DNA of 43,792 nt from an uncultured Gammaproteobacteria bacterium (GTDB lineage: Bacteria > Pseudomonadota > Gammaproteobacteria > Arenicellales > JAANXG01): contig CAMYKK010000018.1 in NCBI GenBank assembly GCA_947258975.1, positions 1 through 43,792 on the forward strand, read 5' to 3'. Below the pieces are notes generated by a model that saw only the letters and a list, made by a program, of their open reading frames with translations, had not been told where the DNA came from and did no database searches. Positions 1 to 7,378 of this stretch are shown here, piece after piece. The position numbers and the translations under genes were made by a program. Each line of letters opens with the position of its first letter. The first letter of the stretch is position 1.

Positions 1-79
1 CAATCCCACTGTGAAATCCGAGTTGTTGCATTATTTGGAGATCTTCAAGCAAGCTGCTTGAACACTTTCTCGTCACGAT

Positions 80-1240
80 TTATGCAATGATTGGGTTAAA
101 AGACGATCGCAGGATACGAAGTCGATGTTCACCGGGAATCGCGTTAGGGGAGTCGTTCGGAATAACGCGAAACGTCTTTTGCAAAGATTTCTCAAGGAAA
201 ACTAGGTCGCTCGAGTCACCGACAAGCAGCACAATGCGGTTTACAGCAACCGAAGCAATCAGTTGTTCGATCTCGAATATGCAACCCTGGGTTTTTGATG
301 AGAAGCCGCGAAGGTCCATGAGTATTGCATCTGCTTTTGGGGCGAGATGTGAGACGGTCATTTGCCACGTATTGTCGTGGCAGTAGAAGTCTTCGATGCG
401 GTAAGATCCATCGGGATCGGGCAATACGACGTCATTGGATAGGCGATGAATGAGGTTGTCCTGACCCTTTACGAAAGCGCGAGTTAGTGTACCGTTTAAA
501 AATTCAAAGAATTCGTGGGGTTCAATGGTCGCATAGGCAAGGTCTACGCGGCCGATCAGTCGAATAGGGCCAAGATATCGCCATCGTTGCCCGAGGTCCT
601 CAAGCAGCTGCTGCGTTCGCCGGTCATGGCCAAAAACGCGGAGGAGCAGGAGCGTCCGAGGTGAAACCGGCCATGCTAACCGCTGTCGGCGCCGCAAGCT
701 CCAGCGTGCATAGAATTTATAGACTGAGAAACCAACCAGCGCGCTGGTTCCCACAAACCAGCCGGGGTTGTTAAAGAACATGAATGATACAGACAGCGTG
801 AAGATCACCATTACGACATCAATGGCCAGCATCTGGTCGCTAGCGTGCTTGGCACGATAATGTCGGGCGAGCCACCGGACGAACGTCCAGCTCAGAATGG
901 CACCGAGGACCGCCGTAAAAAGCCAGATCCCAAAGAATCGAATTTTGACTCCCGTCGTCAACGCCGCAGCGTTTTCCGCGTTGATAACGCTCATTGGGTC
1001 ATTAACTATGGTCCTGATTCTGTCCAGTATTTCCGGAGCGGGTAGTCGCCGGATCTCGTTGAAAATCTTTGCCCCAGCGTCGAGCATGGAAAGCTCAGCC
1101 AAGTCCGTTCTGTAAAACTTTATCGGTCCGATCACTTCCCACACGGATAATGTAGCGTACACCAACCCAAAAATGAGGCCGAAAAGGAGAAGGAGGGTGG
1201 CGGCAAAAACAATTGGACTCACTGCGCGCAGCCGCCGCAT
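80..1240 (-). CDS. Membrane protein of unknown function with soluble C-terminal domain
   Basis: The 386-residue product has four hydrophobic segments, near residues 7-30, 100-122, 137-156 and 158-175, followed by a soluble domain of about 200 residues that should lie in the cytoplasm. The C-terminal domain has alternating hydrophobic strands and the stretches LLLRVFGHD (about 197-205) and ILMDLRGFS (about 308-316), followed by an FEIEQL helix and a VVLLVGD-type strand, which looks like a Rossmann-type alpha/beta fold. I recognise this general layout from uncharacterised bacterial membrane proteins but know no demonstrated function. It is divergent in context from everything to the right of it and belongs to the accessory region. 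A signalling or defence sensor role is possible by architecture only; I do not claim it. Start at 1240 is the first ATG of a clean hydrophobic N-terminus. Confidence 0.7.
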   Translation of the reverse strand: MRRLRAVSPIVFAATLLLLFGLIFGLVYATLSVWEVIGPIKFYRTDLAELSMLDAGAKIFNEIRRLPAPEILDRIRTIVNDPMSVINAENAAALTTGVKIRFFGIWLFTAVLGAILSWTFVRWLARHYRAKHASDQMLAIDVVMVIFTLSVSFMFFNNPGWFVGTSALVGFSVYKFYARWSLRRRQRLAWPVSPRTLLLLRVFGHDRRTQQLLEDLGQRWRYLGPIRLIGRVDLAYATIEPHEFFEFLNGTLTRAFVKGQDNLIHRLSNDVVLPDPDGSYRIEDFYCHDNTWQMTVSHLAPKADAILMDLRGFSSKTQGCIFEIEQLIASVAVNRIVLLVGDSSDLVFLEKSLQKTFRVIPNDSPNAIPGEHRLRILRSSFNPIIA

Positions 1241-1321
1241 GCTCAGTAGCAGAATAACACCGGTAGGAATACTAGCGGTCTACATCCAAAGAGTGATGGG
1301 AGAACCACCTACGCTATTTCC

Positions 1322-1570
1322 TCATACCAACATTAGAGCGATCAACGCGGCGACCGAAAGAATTAGAAAACCCAGCTTTTTCCTAAGTACCAGCGTTGGT
1401 GCCAATACTACGGGTGTACTGTTGACGAGGAAAAGCAAGCCACATAAAAATATCAACTTCGTCACATCAAGCGAATGTGAGGAAACTGCGACCATTGCTA
1501 GAGTGAGGATGAGTGCATACCAACATGCCGCTGCGGCGTAATTTGCCGCAACCTTGCGGGGGCATGCCAT
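1322..1570 (-). CDS. Small membrane protein, or C-terminal half of a frameshifted gene
   Basis: The 82-residue reading frame has two or three hydrophobic segments (residues 10-28, 37-58 and 66-82). It overlaps the upstream minus-strand frame (1498-1860) by 73 bases in another frame. Either these are two overlapping small membrane proteins, or one gene of about 180 codons broken by a frameshift near 1560, where the hydrophobicity of the upstream frame stops and that of this frame begins. I see no recognisable family. It lies directly upstream of the membrane protein ending at 80 and could be co-transcribed with it. Confidence 0.4.
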   Translation of the reverse strand: MACPRKVAANYAAAACWYALILTLAMVAVSSHSLDVTKLIFLCGLLFLVNSTPVVLAPTLVLRKKLGFLILSVAALIALMLV

Positions 1571-1860
1571 CGAGCGTCAGCAAGGAGAGGCAGAGCACGG
1601 GCCGTCCTGGCCAGTTTTGTTGTGGGGTCGATCAGCGCGATTGCCAGATAACTCTGTAGTTTATTGGCCTCCGATTGTTGCGTCGTGGTGATTTCTGCAG
1701 AGCCGGCTGTAGCCCGCATTGAGCGCTCGACTTGACTACGAAACAACCGGACTAGAACTAGCGTGATAACGATTGTACCTAGTAACGCGAGTAAAGCTAT
1801 GACCAAGAAAAACGCAGTTCCAAGTTCAAGCAGAAAACCACATTCAAGCTGTTGGAACAC
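1498..1860 (-). CDS. Small protein with one N-terminal membrane helix, possibly frameshifted
   Basis: The frame encodes 120 residues with a strong membrane helix at about residues 12-38 (LELGTAFFLVIALLALLG region), then a polar segment. Its last 24 residues overlap the next frame (1322-1570) and look less protein-like (rich in R, H, P, Q), which fits a frameshift near 1560 or an over-long overlap. No family recognised. The order of the three minus-strand frames (1860 to 80) suggests one transcript encoding membrane proteins. Confidence 0.4.
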   Translation of the reverse strand: MFQQLECGFLLELGTAFFLVIALLALLGTIVITLVLVRLFRSQVERSMRATAGSAEITTTQQSEANKLQSYLAIALIDPTTKLARTARALPLLADARWHAPARLRQITPQRHVGMHSSSL

Positions 1861-2345
1861 GATTGACGATCTCCAGAATCAGGGATACTTCCAAAAGACG
1901 TGTTGTCAACTTATGAAAGATTACAACGTCAAGTCATACTCTGACTTATTCCGCCTACCGCAGAACCTGCCCATTCATCTCACGACCTCAATATGCTAGC
2001 GGCGTTGACGTCGGCCGTCGACGGCGGGAAGATCATTTACGCGGGCCGAAAGCGGCCTTTTTATTGCGGTGCAAAACATCGCAATTACCTATCTATTGGA
2101 CGCTCACGCCGCGCGTGCTTGCTTTTCCATGAAGATCATCAACTTGCTAGGAATCAGACGCTAATGGCGAGCTGGATCAGCATAGTCGAATTTGGTCAGT
2201 ATTTCTGCTCCCCTTAGTGGCCTCTGCCGATTCCCTCACCGGCAAGGTCGTGGTGGGGGGCAGCGAGCGCTTTAGTCAGGTTCTCTTAGACAGTCCCGCG
2301 GGAGAACCTCTCAATTGTAATCCGGGGCATAGGAGAAATGTTGAA
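1861..2345. other. Gap without a supported gene
   Basis: The interval separates the leftward membrane-protein genes from the rightward secreted-protein gene and should contain both promoters. Short open frames here have no protein-like character. I see no RNA gene or repeat. A good Shine-Dalgarno (AGGAG at 2331-2335) sits at its right end, serving the gene at 2346. Confidence 0.4.
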
Positions 2346-2660
2346 ATGAGACACTCTATCGCACTTTCTTTGTTTACCGTCGTGCTTCTGTTCACGGGAG
2401 CTTCTTTGGCTTATGGCCCAAAATTCATGGTGGAACTAAAAACGGACCGTCAGGGAGGCGACTACAAGCAATTTGCAACATCTGGACTTGAAAGATGTAT
2501 ATCTGCTTGCGGGATACAAGCGACGTGTAAGGCCTTTACTTATGTCCGGCGAAACGGGCAACCTCCAAACTACAATAATCCCAAGCCAATCTGCTGGCTT
2601 AAGAACAGTGTGCCTGGCAAAAGATCGGATAACTGCTGCACAACGGGTGTAAAGCGGTAG
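2346..2660 (+). CDS. Small secreted PAN/apple-like domain protein
   Basis: The 104-residue product starts with a signal peptide (hydrophobic residues 5-22, cleavage likely after the LAYG region) and continues with a single small cysteine-rich domain with six cysteines (C51, C55, C61, C83, C97, C98). The pattern C-x3-C-x5-C-KAFTYV followed by a CWLK strand is that of PAN/apple-type modules, which bind proteins or carbohydrates outside the cell. The start at 2346 is chosen because AGGAG lies 10 bases upstream and the signal peptide begins there; the longer in-frame extension back to 2217 has no such features. An upstream ATG at 2338 runs into a stop after three codons. The next gene to the right also encodes a small secreted cysteine-rich protein. 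Confidence 0.7.
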   Translation: MRHSIALSLFTVVLLFTGASLAYGPKFMVELKTDRQGGDYKQFATSGLERCISACGIQATCKAFTYVRRNGQPPNYNNPKPICWLKNSVPGKRSDNCCTTGVKR

Positions 2661-2857
2661 ACCTTCCATGTGCAGTTGACTTGGTGGTGTGAAAGTCTGA
2701 CTGCTCGGACAATCACAGCATACCTCGAGAAGCTAGATGGCAAAAATGAATTGTTTAACCAAATTTAGAGGCAGATGTCTGACATCGTGCGCCGCTAGGT
2801 TGCCGATTATGGAGCACGACTACCACCGGATTTGAATACAGCTTTGGAGTAATTCTA

Positions 2858-3406
2858 ATGACCAAATCAACATCTTTGAAATATATGGCGGCTCAATTTT
2901 TGCTACTGTTATTTCTGCTGTGCGGGCAAAAGTATGCGTTGGGAGCAACATTCAACAACCCAAAAGTCGAAGGATATGGTCTGGATTACTGTCGAGAATG
3001 GACACAAAATTGCGGTTGGCCTGCTGCACACGCATTCTGTAAATCAAAAGGATATCGCAAAGCAATAGATTATAAGTGGGTGAAAGATAATCAGAAAACA
3101 AGAATCATACACGGCGGTCAAGTATGCGATGCTCAATTCTGTGATCGTATCTCACAAGTAGTTTGCCAACCTAAGACCGTCACATTTAACAATCCTAAAG
3201 TTAAGGGATATAGCCTGGATTATTGTCGAGAATGGACACAAAATTGTGGTTGGCCTGCCGCACACGCATTCTGTAAATCAAAAGGGTACCGGAAAGCTGC
3301 AAATTTTAGATGGGTAAAAGACAATCAAAAAACGAGAATAATAAATGGTGGTCAAGTATGCGATGCTCCGTTCTGTGATCGTATTAGCGCCGTAGTTTGT
3401 CAGTGA
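2858..3406 (+). CDS. Secreted protein made of two near-identical 73-residue cysteine-rich repeats
   Basis: The 182-residue protein has a signal peptide (residues 1-30, hydrophobic core 11-22, cleavage near LGA) and then two tandem copies of one domain, residues 32-104 and 110-182. Each copy contains six cysteines at matching positions (C45, C52, C61, C90, C95, C103 in the first; C123, C130, C139, C168, C173, C181 in the second), pointing to three disulphides per repeat. The shared core reads DYCREWTQNCGWPAAHAFCK. The two copies are almost identical in protein but differ at many third codon positions, so the duplication is not brand new yet the protein sequence has been kept. GGAG lies 8 bases before the ATG. 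I do not know a named family; comparable single repeats occur in secreted proteins of other organisms, which is my recollection only. A ligand-binding or surface role is an inference. Codon use is more AT-rich than that of the core genes. Confidence 0.75.
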   Translation: MTKSTSLKYMAAQFLLLLFLLCGQKYALGATFNNPKVEGYGLDYCREWTQNCGWPAAHAFCKSKGYRKAIDYKWVKDNQKTRIIHGGQVCDAQFCDRISQVVCQPKTVTFNNPKVKGYSLDYCREWTQNCGWPAAHAFCKSKGYRKAANFRWVKDNQKTRIINGGQVCDAPFCDRISAVVCQ

Positions 3407-3682
3407 TTCGATATAGGTAGGCCGTCGCCATTGGCGGTGGGTCTAGTGCACAGTTGCGGGCATAGTTTACTGGATTGACGTGCTAAGTAATTTGCGTAAT
3501 GACTATACGAAGAAGCATGTCGTGCTCTGGTCGTTGCCACGTCTGATCGGACTCGCGGCAGCACCTGGTCCGTGGTGCGCTGGCACCGCACGGCGTGGGT
3601 CGGCCTTATTAAGATGTTTCTCAGAGCGGCGAGATTATAGACTTGCGGGGAAAGATCCATATGTGCTACGTGGTTGGGGCGC

Positions 3683-4018
3683 TCACTGAAGAGAACGAGG
3701 ATGCATGACGCCGCTGTAGCCCAACGCCACTAAATCATCATACAGCTGCCGTAAGTTCCGGCGCTGTTTGCGATGCCGCGAGGATTCACGATGCAGCCAC
3801 GACGACAGCACCTCCGCATACTCATCGAGCTTGCTCGCACTCTTGCGTTTGGGATATTCCGGCTCGACCACACCATTCGCCAGATACTTTCGAATCGTAT
3901 TGCGCGACAGCCCAGTTCGTCTGGCAATTTCCCGGATCGCCATCCCGTCTCGCAGTCGCCAACGCCTGATTACACTCAATAACGCCACGTCTATCACTCC
4001 TCTTGTTCTCCTGCCCAA
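3683..4018 (-). pseudogene. istA: IS21-family IstA transposase, N-terminal fragment
   Basis: This frame encodes about 100 residues matching the start of IstA, the IS21-family transposase: an N-terminal helix-turn-helix (AIREIARRTGLSRNTIRKYL) followed by a lysine/arginine-rich linker and the start of the next domain (LRQLYDDLVALGYSG). The catalytic DDE domain and the istB gene are missing; IS21-like similarity appears to stop after GYSG, near 3707, and the reading frame ends soon after at 3683. The nominal first codon is TTG; a GTG a few codons further in is as plausible. The element end with two terminal repeats lies just upstream. Confidence 0.8.
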
Positions 4019-4042
4019 TTCTCGAGCAGGTAAAGGTTACAC

Positions 4043-4065
4043 GTGGGTCAATTTTCGGTGCAAAT
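4043..4065 (-). repeat. IS21 inner terminal repeat
   Basis: Second copy of the 23-base terminal repeat of the IS21-like element, 22 of 23 identical to the outer copy at 4077-4099 (shared core TTTTCGGTGCAAAT), with 34 bases from start to start. Confidence 0.75.
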
Positions 4066-4076
4066 ATCTAGACTAA

Positions 4077-4099
4077 GTGGGTCAGTTTTCGGTGCAAAT
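4077..4099 (-). repeat. IS21 outer terminal repeat
   Basis: Outer copy of the 23-base terminal repeat; read on the minus strand it starts ATTTGCACCGAAAACTGACC. It differs at one position from the copy at 4043-4065. It marks the end of the IS21-like fragment against the truncated reverse transcriptase gene. Confidence 0.75.
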
Positions 4100-4104
4100 C
4101 AACA

Positions 4105-5082
4105 CACAAGGTGCTGGAGAGCATCTACGTGTCCTTGTTTTTGGACTGTTCCTATTATGGGTTCAGTCCCGGGCGGGGATGTCACGATGCGGTTCGAGCG
4201 CTTTATCAGCATTTGTATCAGCATGAGGTTCAGGCGGTCATAGATGTTGATGTGGCTGGCTATTTTGACTCGATCGATCATGGACTGTTGCTTGAGATAT
4301 TACGAGAGAAGATCAACGATACGCGGTTGCTCCGTTATTTGGTCCGGCTATTCAAAGCCGGGGTGATTGCGGAGGGTGAGCTGCGTATTAGCGATGAGGG
4401 GGTGCCGCAGGGAAGCCTGTGCAGTCCCGTGCTCGCGAACATCTTTGCGCATTACGTGATTGATATGTGGTTTGAACGGACGGTCAAGCGTCATTGCGCG
4501 GGTCGTGTTGCCATGTTTCGCTATGGTGACGATGTGGTCGTGTGTTGTCAGTTTGAGAAAGATGCGAAGCGAGTTCGTGAAGCGCTGGGGAAACGGTTAG
4601 CCAGATATCGACTATGCCTCAACGAGAGGAAAACTCGATTGGTGCCGTTTTCCAGGCGTGCCCGGCAGCGGGGTGAACGACAAGGGGTGTTTGATTTCCT
4701 TGGATTTACCTTCTACCGGGGATGATCCCGGCGGGGCGCGTGGATTCCGAAGGTGAAGACCAGCGGAGCGAGTCTACGGATCAAACTCAAATGCGTCGCG
4801 ATCTGGGCTCGCGCGGTGCGGAACCGGAGACGATTGCCGTGGATCTGGGCGATATTTTGCGCCAAGTTGCGGGGGCACATTCAGTATTTTGGGGTGTCCT
4901 TTAACACCGCCACGGTGAATACCTTTGTCCACCGTGCCGCGCGCATCCTGTCCCGGCATCTCAATCGGCGCAGTCAACGAAGGTCCTTCTGCTGGGAGCG
5001 GTTTTCCCTGTTTATGCAGGCCCATCCGCTTCCTCGGGTGCGAATTCGTCACTCGCTTTTTGTCTCCCGTGTCGCCGCGTAA
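4105..5082 (+). pseudogene. ltrA: Group II intron reverse transcriptase/maturase, 5'-truncated with in-frame stop
   Basis: The frame begins inside the finger/palm part of a group II intron reverse transcriptase and reads through the standard blocks: DCSYYGFSPGRGCHDAV, DVDVAGYFDSIDH, GVPQGSLCSPVLANI, the catalytic FRYGDDVVV (YGDD in place of the usual YADD), LCLNERKT and FLGFTFYRG. A TGA at 4723-4725 then interrupts it; continuing in the same frame gives SRRGAWIPKVKT and the maturase (domain X) sequence with LRGHIQYFGVS, ending at 5082. The stop sits where related proteins usually have a residue in a GRSR/K-type context, so a CGA to TGA change is the simple explanation. The first part of the protein is missing; the IS21 end abuts it at about 4104. 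No endonuclease domain follows. The gene cannot make a complete maturase. Confidence 0.85.
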
Positions 5083-5095
5083 AGGGTTTTGTCTT

Positions 5096-5128
5096 GAGCC
5101 TACTGCCTTAATAGGGCACGGTGGGTTG
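5096..5128 (+). ncRNA. Candidate group II intron domain V
   Basis: Fourteen bases after the maturase frame, a hairpin fits the domain V pattern: an outer stem of seven pairs (AGCCTAC with GTGGGTT, including the 5' AGC triad), a two-base CG bulge on the 3' side, an inner stem (TGCC with GGCA) and a small loop. It is followed by a second GC-rich hairpin at about 5133-5162 that could be domain VI, with the intron 3' end near 5164. Position and shape both fit; the pairing was done by eye and the 5' half of the ribozyme is lost. Confidence 0.5.
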
Positions 5129-5234
5129 TAAACGGGGAAGGGCCGGTGTGCCCCGCCCCTCTACCAGCTTCACGGTCGTCGGGCTACACGTATTGGCTCG
5201 AGCGCAGTATCCAAGCTTGTTATTGCGGCAGAAC

Positions 5235-5254
5235 TGTCATACGCTTGTATGACA
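5235..5254 (+). promoter_or_regulatory. Palindromic operator of the VapBC-like operon
   Basis: Perfect inverted repeat TGTCATAC-GCTT-GTATGACA located 22 bases before the antitoxin start. Such palindromes in front of ribbon-helix-helix antitoxin genes are the usual site for autorepression by the antitoxin/toxin complex; the assignment is inferred from position. Confidence 0.65.
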
Positions 5255-5276
5255 AATAAATGAGGTTGAAGATGAC

Positions 5277-5537
5277 ATGCGGATCAATGCGCGACTCGAC
5301 GAAGATCATAGACGTAAGCTGGAGCACCTAATGCGCGCGACGGGGTCACGTGTCAGCGACATTTTAAAACAAGCGATAGATGTGCTCTACGCCCGTGCAG
5401 AGCAATCTGAGAGTCATCCTGAAAAGTTGTTGACACGAGCGAGATTCGTGGGTTGCGGCGACGGTCCTGAGGATCTGTCTTCACGGTATAAGGAGGAATT
5501 GAAAAGAACCGTCGCGGCTAAGCATGGTCATCGCTGA
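5277..5537 (+). CDS. Ribbon-helix-helix type antitoxin of a VapBC-like pair
   Basis: An 86-residue protein beginning MRINARLDEDHRRKLEHL, a typical ribbon-helix-helix DNA-binding start (CopG/Arc type): a short beta strand (RINARL), then helices through residue 45 including SRVSDILKQAIDVLYAR. The C-terminal part (about 46-86) is charged and would wrap the toxin. It overlaps the PIN toxin gene by 14 bases, so the two are translationally coupled. A perfect palindrome just upstream is a likely operator. It should neutralise the toxin and repress the operon. Confidence 0.8.
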   Translation: MRINARLDEDHRRKLEHLMRATGSRVSDILKQAIDVLYARAEQSESHPEKLLTRARFVGCGDGPEDLSSRYKEELKRTVAAKHGHR

Positions 5538-5937
5538 CACAGGATTCTGGCTCGCGTTGGCCAACCGCGGAGATAGATATCACGCGGCTGCCAAGAAGAC
5601 CCTCGCCACTATAGACGAGCCACTCATAACAACGTGGCCGGTTTTGACGGAGACGTGTCACCTGTTGCTACAACACTTAGGTAATCAGGCACAGCAGAAG
5701 CTTATAAAGAGCTACAGCATCGGTGCGTTCGAGATATTCGATCTAACTCGTAAGCACATTTCGGATATTCACAAGTATATGAAGAAGTATGCTGACCTCC
5801 CCATGGATCTGGCAGATGCATCGTTGGTCGTTCTTGCGGAACACCTTGGACACGGTCGAATTCTTTCGACGGACCAGCGGGATTTTAAAACTTACCGTTG
5901 GAAACAACGCAAGCCATTTAAAAATTTGATGTTGTAG
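5524..5937 (+). CDS. PIN-domain ribonuclease toxin (VapC-like)
   Basis: A 137-residue PIN-domain protein. The acidic metal-binding residues expected of the fold are visible: D5 in VIADTGFW, E43 in LTETCH, D98 in DLPMDLADAS and D117 in LSTDQRDF. PIN toxins cut RNA (often tRNA or rRNA) when freed from their antitoxin. All four acidic positions are present, so it is probably active. It follows the antitoxin with a 14-base overlap. The small gene pair looks intact in a region where most neighbouring mobile genes are broken. Confidence 0.85.
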   Translation: MVIADTGFWLALANRGDRYHAAAKKTLATIDEPLITTWPVLTETCHLLLQHLGNQAQQKLIKSYSIGAFEIFDLTRKHISDIHKYMKKYADLPMDLADASLVVLAEHLGHGRILSTDQRDFKTYRWKQRKPFKNLML

Positions 5938-5997
5938 GGGGCTTTGTCAACTTGAGCGGTGATCATGCACAATATCAGCATGAACAGTCATTCAAAG

Positions 5998-6620
5998 GTA
6001 AGCGGTTAATCGACAGCGCTCTTGACGTCGTCGGTACTTTTCAGTTCGACGCTGTAGGGTAACAGGGCCTCGACGTCTTCAACGGTTTTTGTGTTGGGTA
6101 ACTCGGCGAACACTCGGCGCAGATATTGATACGGTTCGATATTGTTTGCCTTCGCTGTCTTAATTAAGGCATAGCTGTATTTCTTGCGAAGATGCCGGAT
6201 CACCCGCACCTGGGCAGGAATAATGTCCAACTGTTCAGTCTTGACCTCGTCAATGACCCGCAGGGTCGCGCCATCATGAGGGCAGACACGTTCGGATTCC
6301 GGTAATTCATGGACCACCTCAATGCGCGGCAACTCCGGTGGCAGGGGCTTGCGCCCACCACGCTTGCGGCGATGGGCCGGAACCGCAATTGTATCGGCGT
6401 TGGATTGTTGATCGTTGTCACCGTCTTCCCGATCGACGATTGCTTCAGCTTCGTTGAACAGCCGCATCTGATCGACCGACCATTGCTCACTGCTAGCGCC
6501 AAACTGCTTATGCCGTGCCAGCTTGATCTGCTCGATCAGTTGATCAATAAAGGAGGATTGGCGTTGAATCTTGGCTTGTTGTCCGGAGGCCGGTTGTGAT
6601 CCGTAAAAAAGCCATCGCTC
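5998..6620 (-). mobile_element. IS66-family element remnant
   Basis: The right end of an IS66-family element is recognisable: the sequence starting GTAAGCGGTTAAT at 5998, 8 bases past the transposase stop codon, has the GTAA start typical of IS66 terminal repeats. The other end is not found; the transposase similarity fades near 6620. The genes tnpA and tnpB of the family are absent. Confidence 0.6.
6006..6620 (-). pseudogene. tnpC: IS66 TnpC transposase with the catalytic core deleted
   Basis: Reading leftward, the frame starts with the coiled-coil region of TnpC (FIDQLIEQIKLARHKQFGAS, about 6485-6545), continues with the lysine-rich linker and zinc-binding segment (CPHDGATLRVI ... EQLDIIPAQVRVIRHLRKKY), and then jumps in frame directly to the IS66 C-terminal domain (ALIKTAKANNIEPYQYLRRV ... 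VEALLPY). The roughly 250-residue DDE catalytic domain that normally lies between these parts is missing. So the product, if made, would be an N-C fusion of about 200 residues that may bind DNA but cannot transpose. The start codon is not determined; an internal ATG at 6467 gives 153 residues. Confidence 0.8.
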
Positions 6621-6763
6621 TGTAGTGGTCCCGCGATTTTAAGGTCGCGAGTCTGAGTTGATGGGGTAGAGGGAACCCTACGGGCACTGCCTTTTCGGGA
6701 CAGGTACCGGTGCAACCAAGAAACAATGACTGACAGTGGGTGAGACAGGGAGAAGAAGTTATT

Positions 6764-6846
6764 GTCTCGCTTCGCGAGTGTCTGATTTGCGTTTAGTGAA
6801 ACACGCAGATTTGGTCGGGGTGAGTGGATTCGAACCACCGGCCCCT
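6764..6846. repeat. Att-like direct repeat A (tRNA-Pro 3' part plus flank)
   Basis: An 83-base stretch matching 12868-12950 at 80 of 83 positions. It consists of 36 bases of the tRNA-Pro(CGG) 3' part (6811-6846) and 47 bases of downstream flank with a small hairpin (CTCGC/GCGAG type). After 6846 the similarity to the tRNA stops, so it is not a complete tRNA gene. It is the outer boundary of the island region reaching to the tRNA at 12.9 kb. Confidence 0.75.
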
Positions 6847-7059
6847 CGGCAACTGCTCCATGCGTTGCACTATCTCCTGCGTCCGTGCAGTCGTGCCTCC
6901 CGAATCCAGTGGTTATCTGAAAACTTTATTTAATACAATACGTTACACGCCTTCCCCGCGTGTAACGATGACTGGAAGGGACAGGAAATACACAGGAAGT
7001 GACTCCCGGGTTTCACGTTCCGGTGTTTGACGCTTCGGTATTATGAGGAAAAAAGATTC

Positions 7060-7103
7060 TTGACTTGCGTCGAAATTCTAGTAGTATCTACATATGTAGA
7101 TAC
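7060..7103 (+). promoter_or_regulatory. Promoter and palindromic operator of the MazEF-like operon
   Basis: A -35 element TTGACT (7060-7065) and a -10 element TAGTAT (7082-7087) are 16 bases apart. A perfect 20-base palindrome, GTATCTACAT followed by its reverse complement (7084-7103), overlaps the -10 element and the expected transcription start, so a bound antitoxin would block transcription directly. The antitoxin start is 18 bases further on. Confidence 0.7.
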
Positions 7104-7120
7104 AAACATGGCTTGAGCGA

Positions 7121-7378
7121 ATGCGAACCGAAATCAAAAAATGGGGCAATAGTGCTGCGTTGCGGCTTCCAGCCACGGCTCTCGCGAAGGCCGGGCTCGA
7201 GGTAAACAGCCCTGTGGAAATCGAGGCGGCGGAGGGGAAGCTTGTCGTGAGTGCGGTGAACATCCCGCAGTACAGCCTTGAAGAACTTTTGGAAAATTGC
7301 TCGCCGAGAAAGATGAAGCTAACTGAAGAAGACAAACAGTGGTTGGAATCTGAGTCGATCGGTCACGAAATCTGGTAA
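7121..7378 (+). CDS. AbrB/MazE-like antitoxin
   Basis: An 85-residue swapped-hairpin (AbrB/MazE) protein. The N-terminal 45 residues carry the hallmark KKWGNSAALRLPATALAKAG followed by VEIEAAEGKLVVSAV; the remainder is acidic and disordered-looking, as in MazE, and would occupy the toxin active site. The stop codon overlaps the toxin start (TAATG), implying translational coupling. The palindrome over the promoter is a likely target of this protein. Confidence 0.85.
   Translation: MRTEIKKWGNSAALRLPATALAKAGLEVNSPVEIEAAEGKLVVSAVNIPQYSLEELLENCSPRKMKLTEEDKQWLESESIGHEIW

Larger units (their letters stand above)
3700..4104 (-). mobile_element. Truncated IS21-family element (left end only)
   Basis: One end of an IS21-family insertion sequence, recognised from the istA start and from two direct repeats in the terminal region, which IS21 elements use as multiple transposase binding sites. 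The outer boundary is near 4104, exactly where the similarity to the group II intron reverse transcriptase begins. The inner part and the other end are lost, with no partner end visible within the window. Confidence 0.65.

Noticed and set aside
2217-2345. Longer form of the PAN-like protein starting at 2217
   Set aside because: The extension has no homology or signal peptide and no ribosome site; the ATG at 2346 has AGGAG upstream and a proper signal sequence.
4105-5082. Reverse transcriptase as a retron or defence-type RT
   Set aside because: Domain X (LRGHIQYFGVS) and the downstream domain V-like hairpin identify it as a group II intron protein; no msr/msd-like region is present.
6811-6900. 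Possible second tRNA-Pro at 6811
   Set aside because: Only the 3' part matches; after 6846 there is no anticodon arm or acceptor 5' strand.
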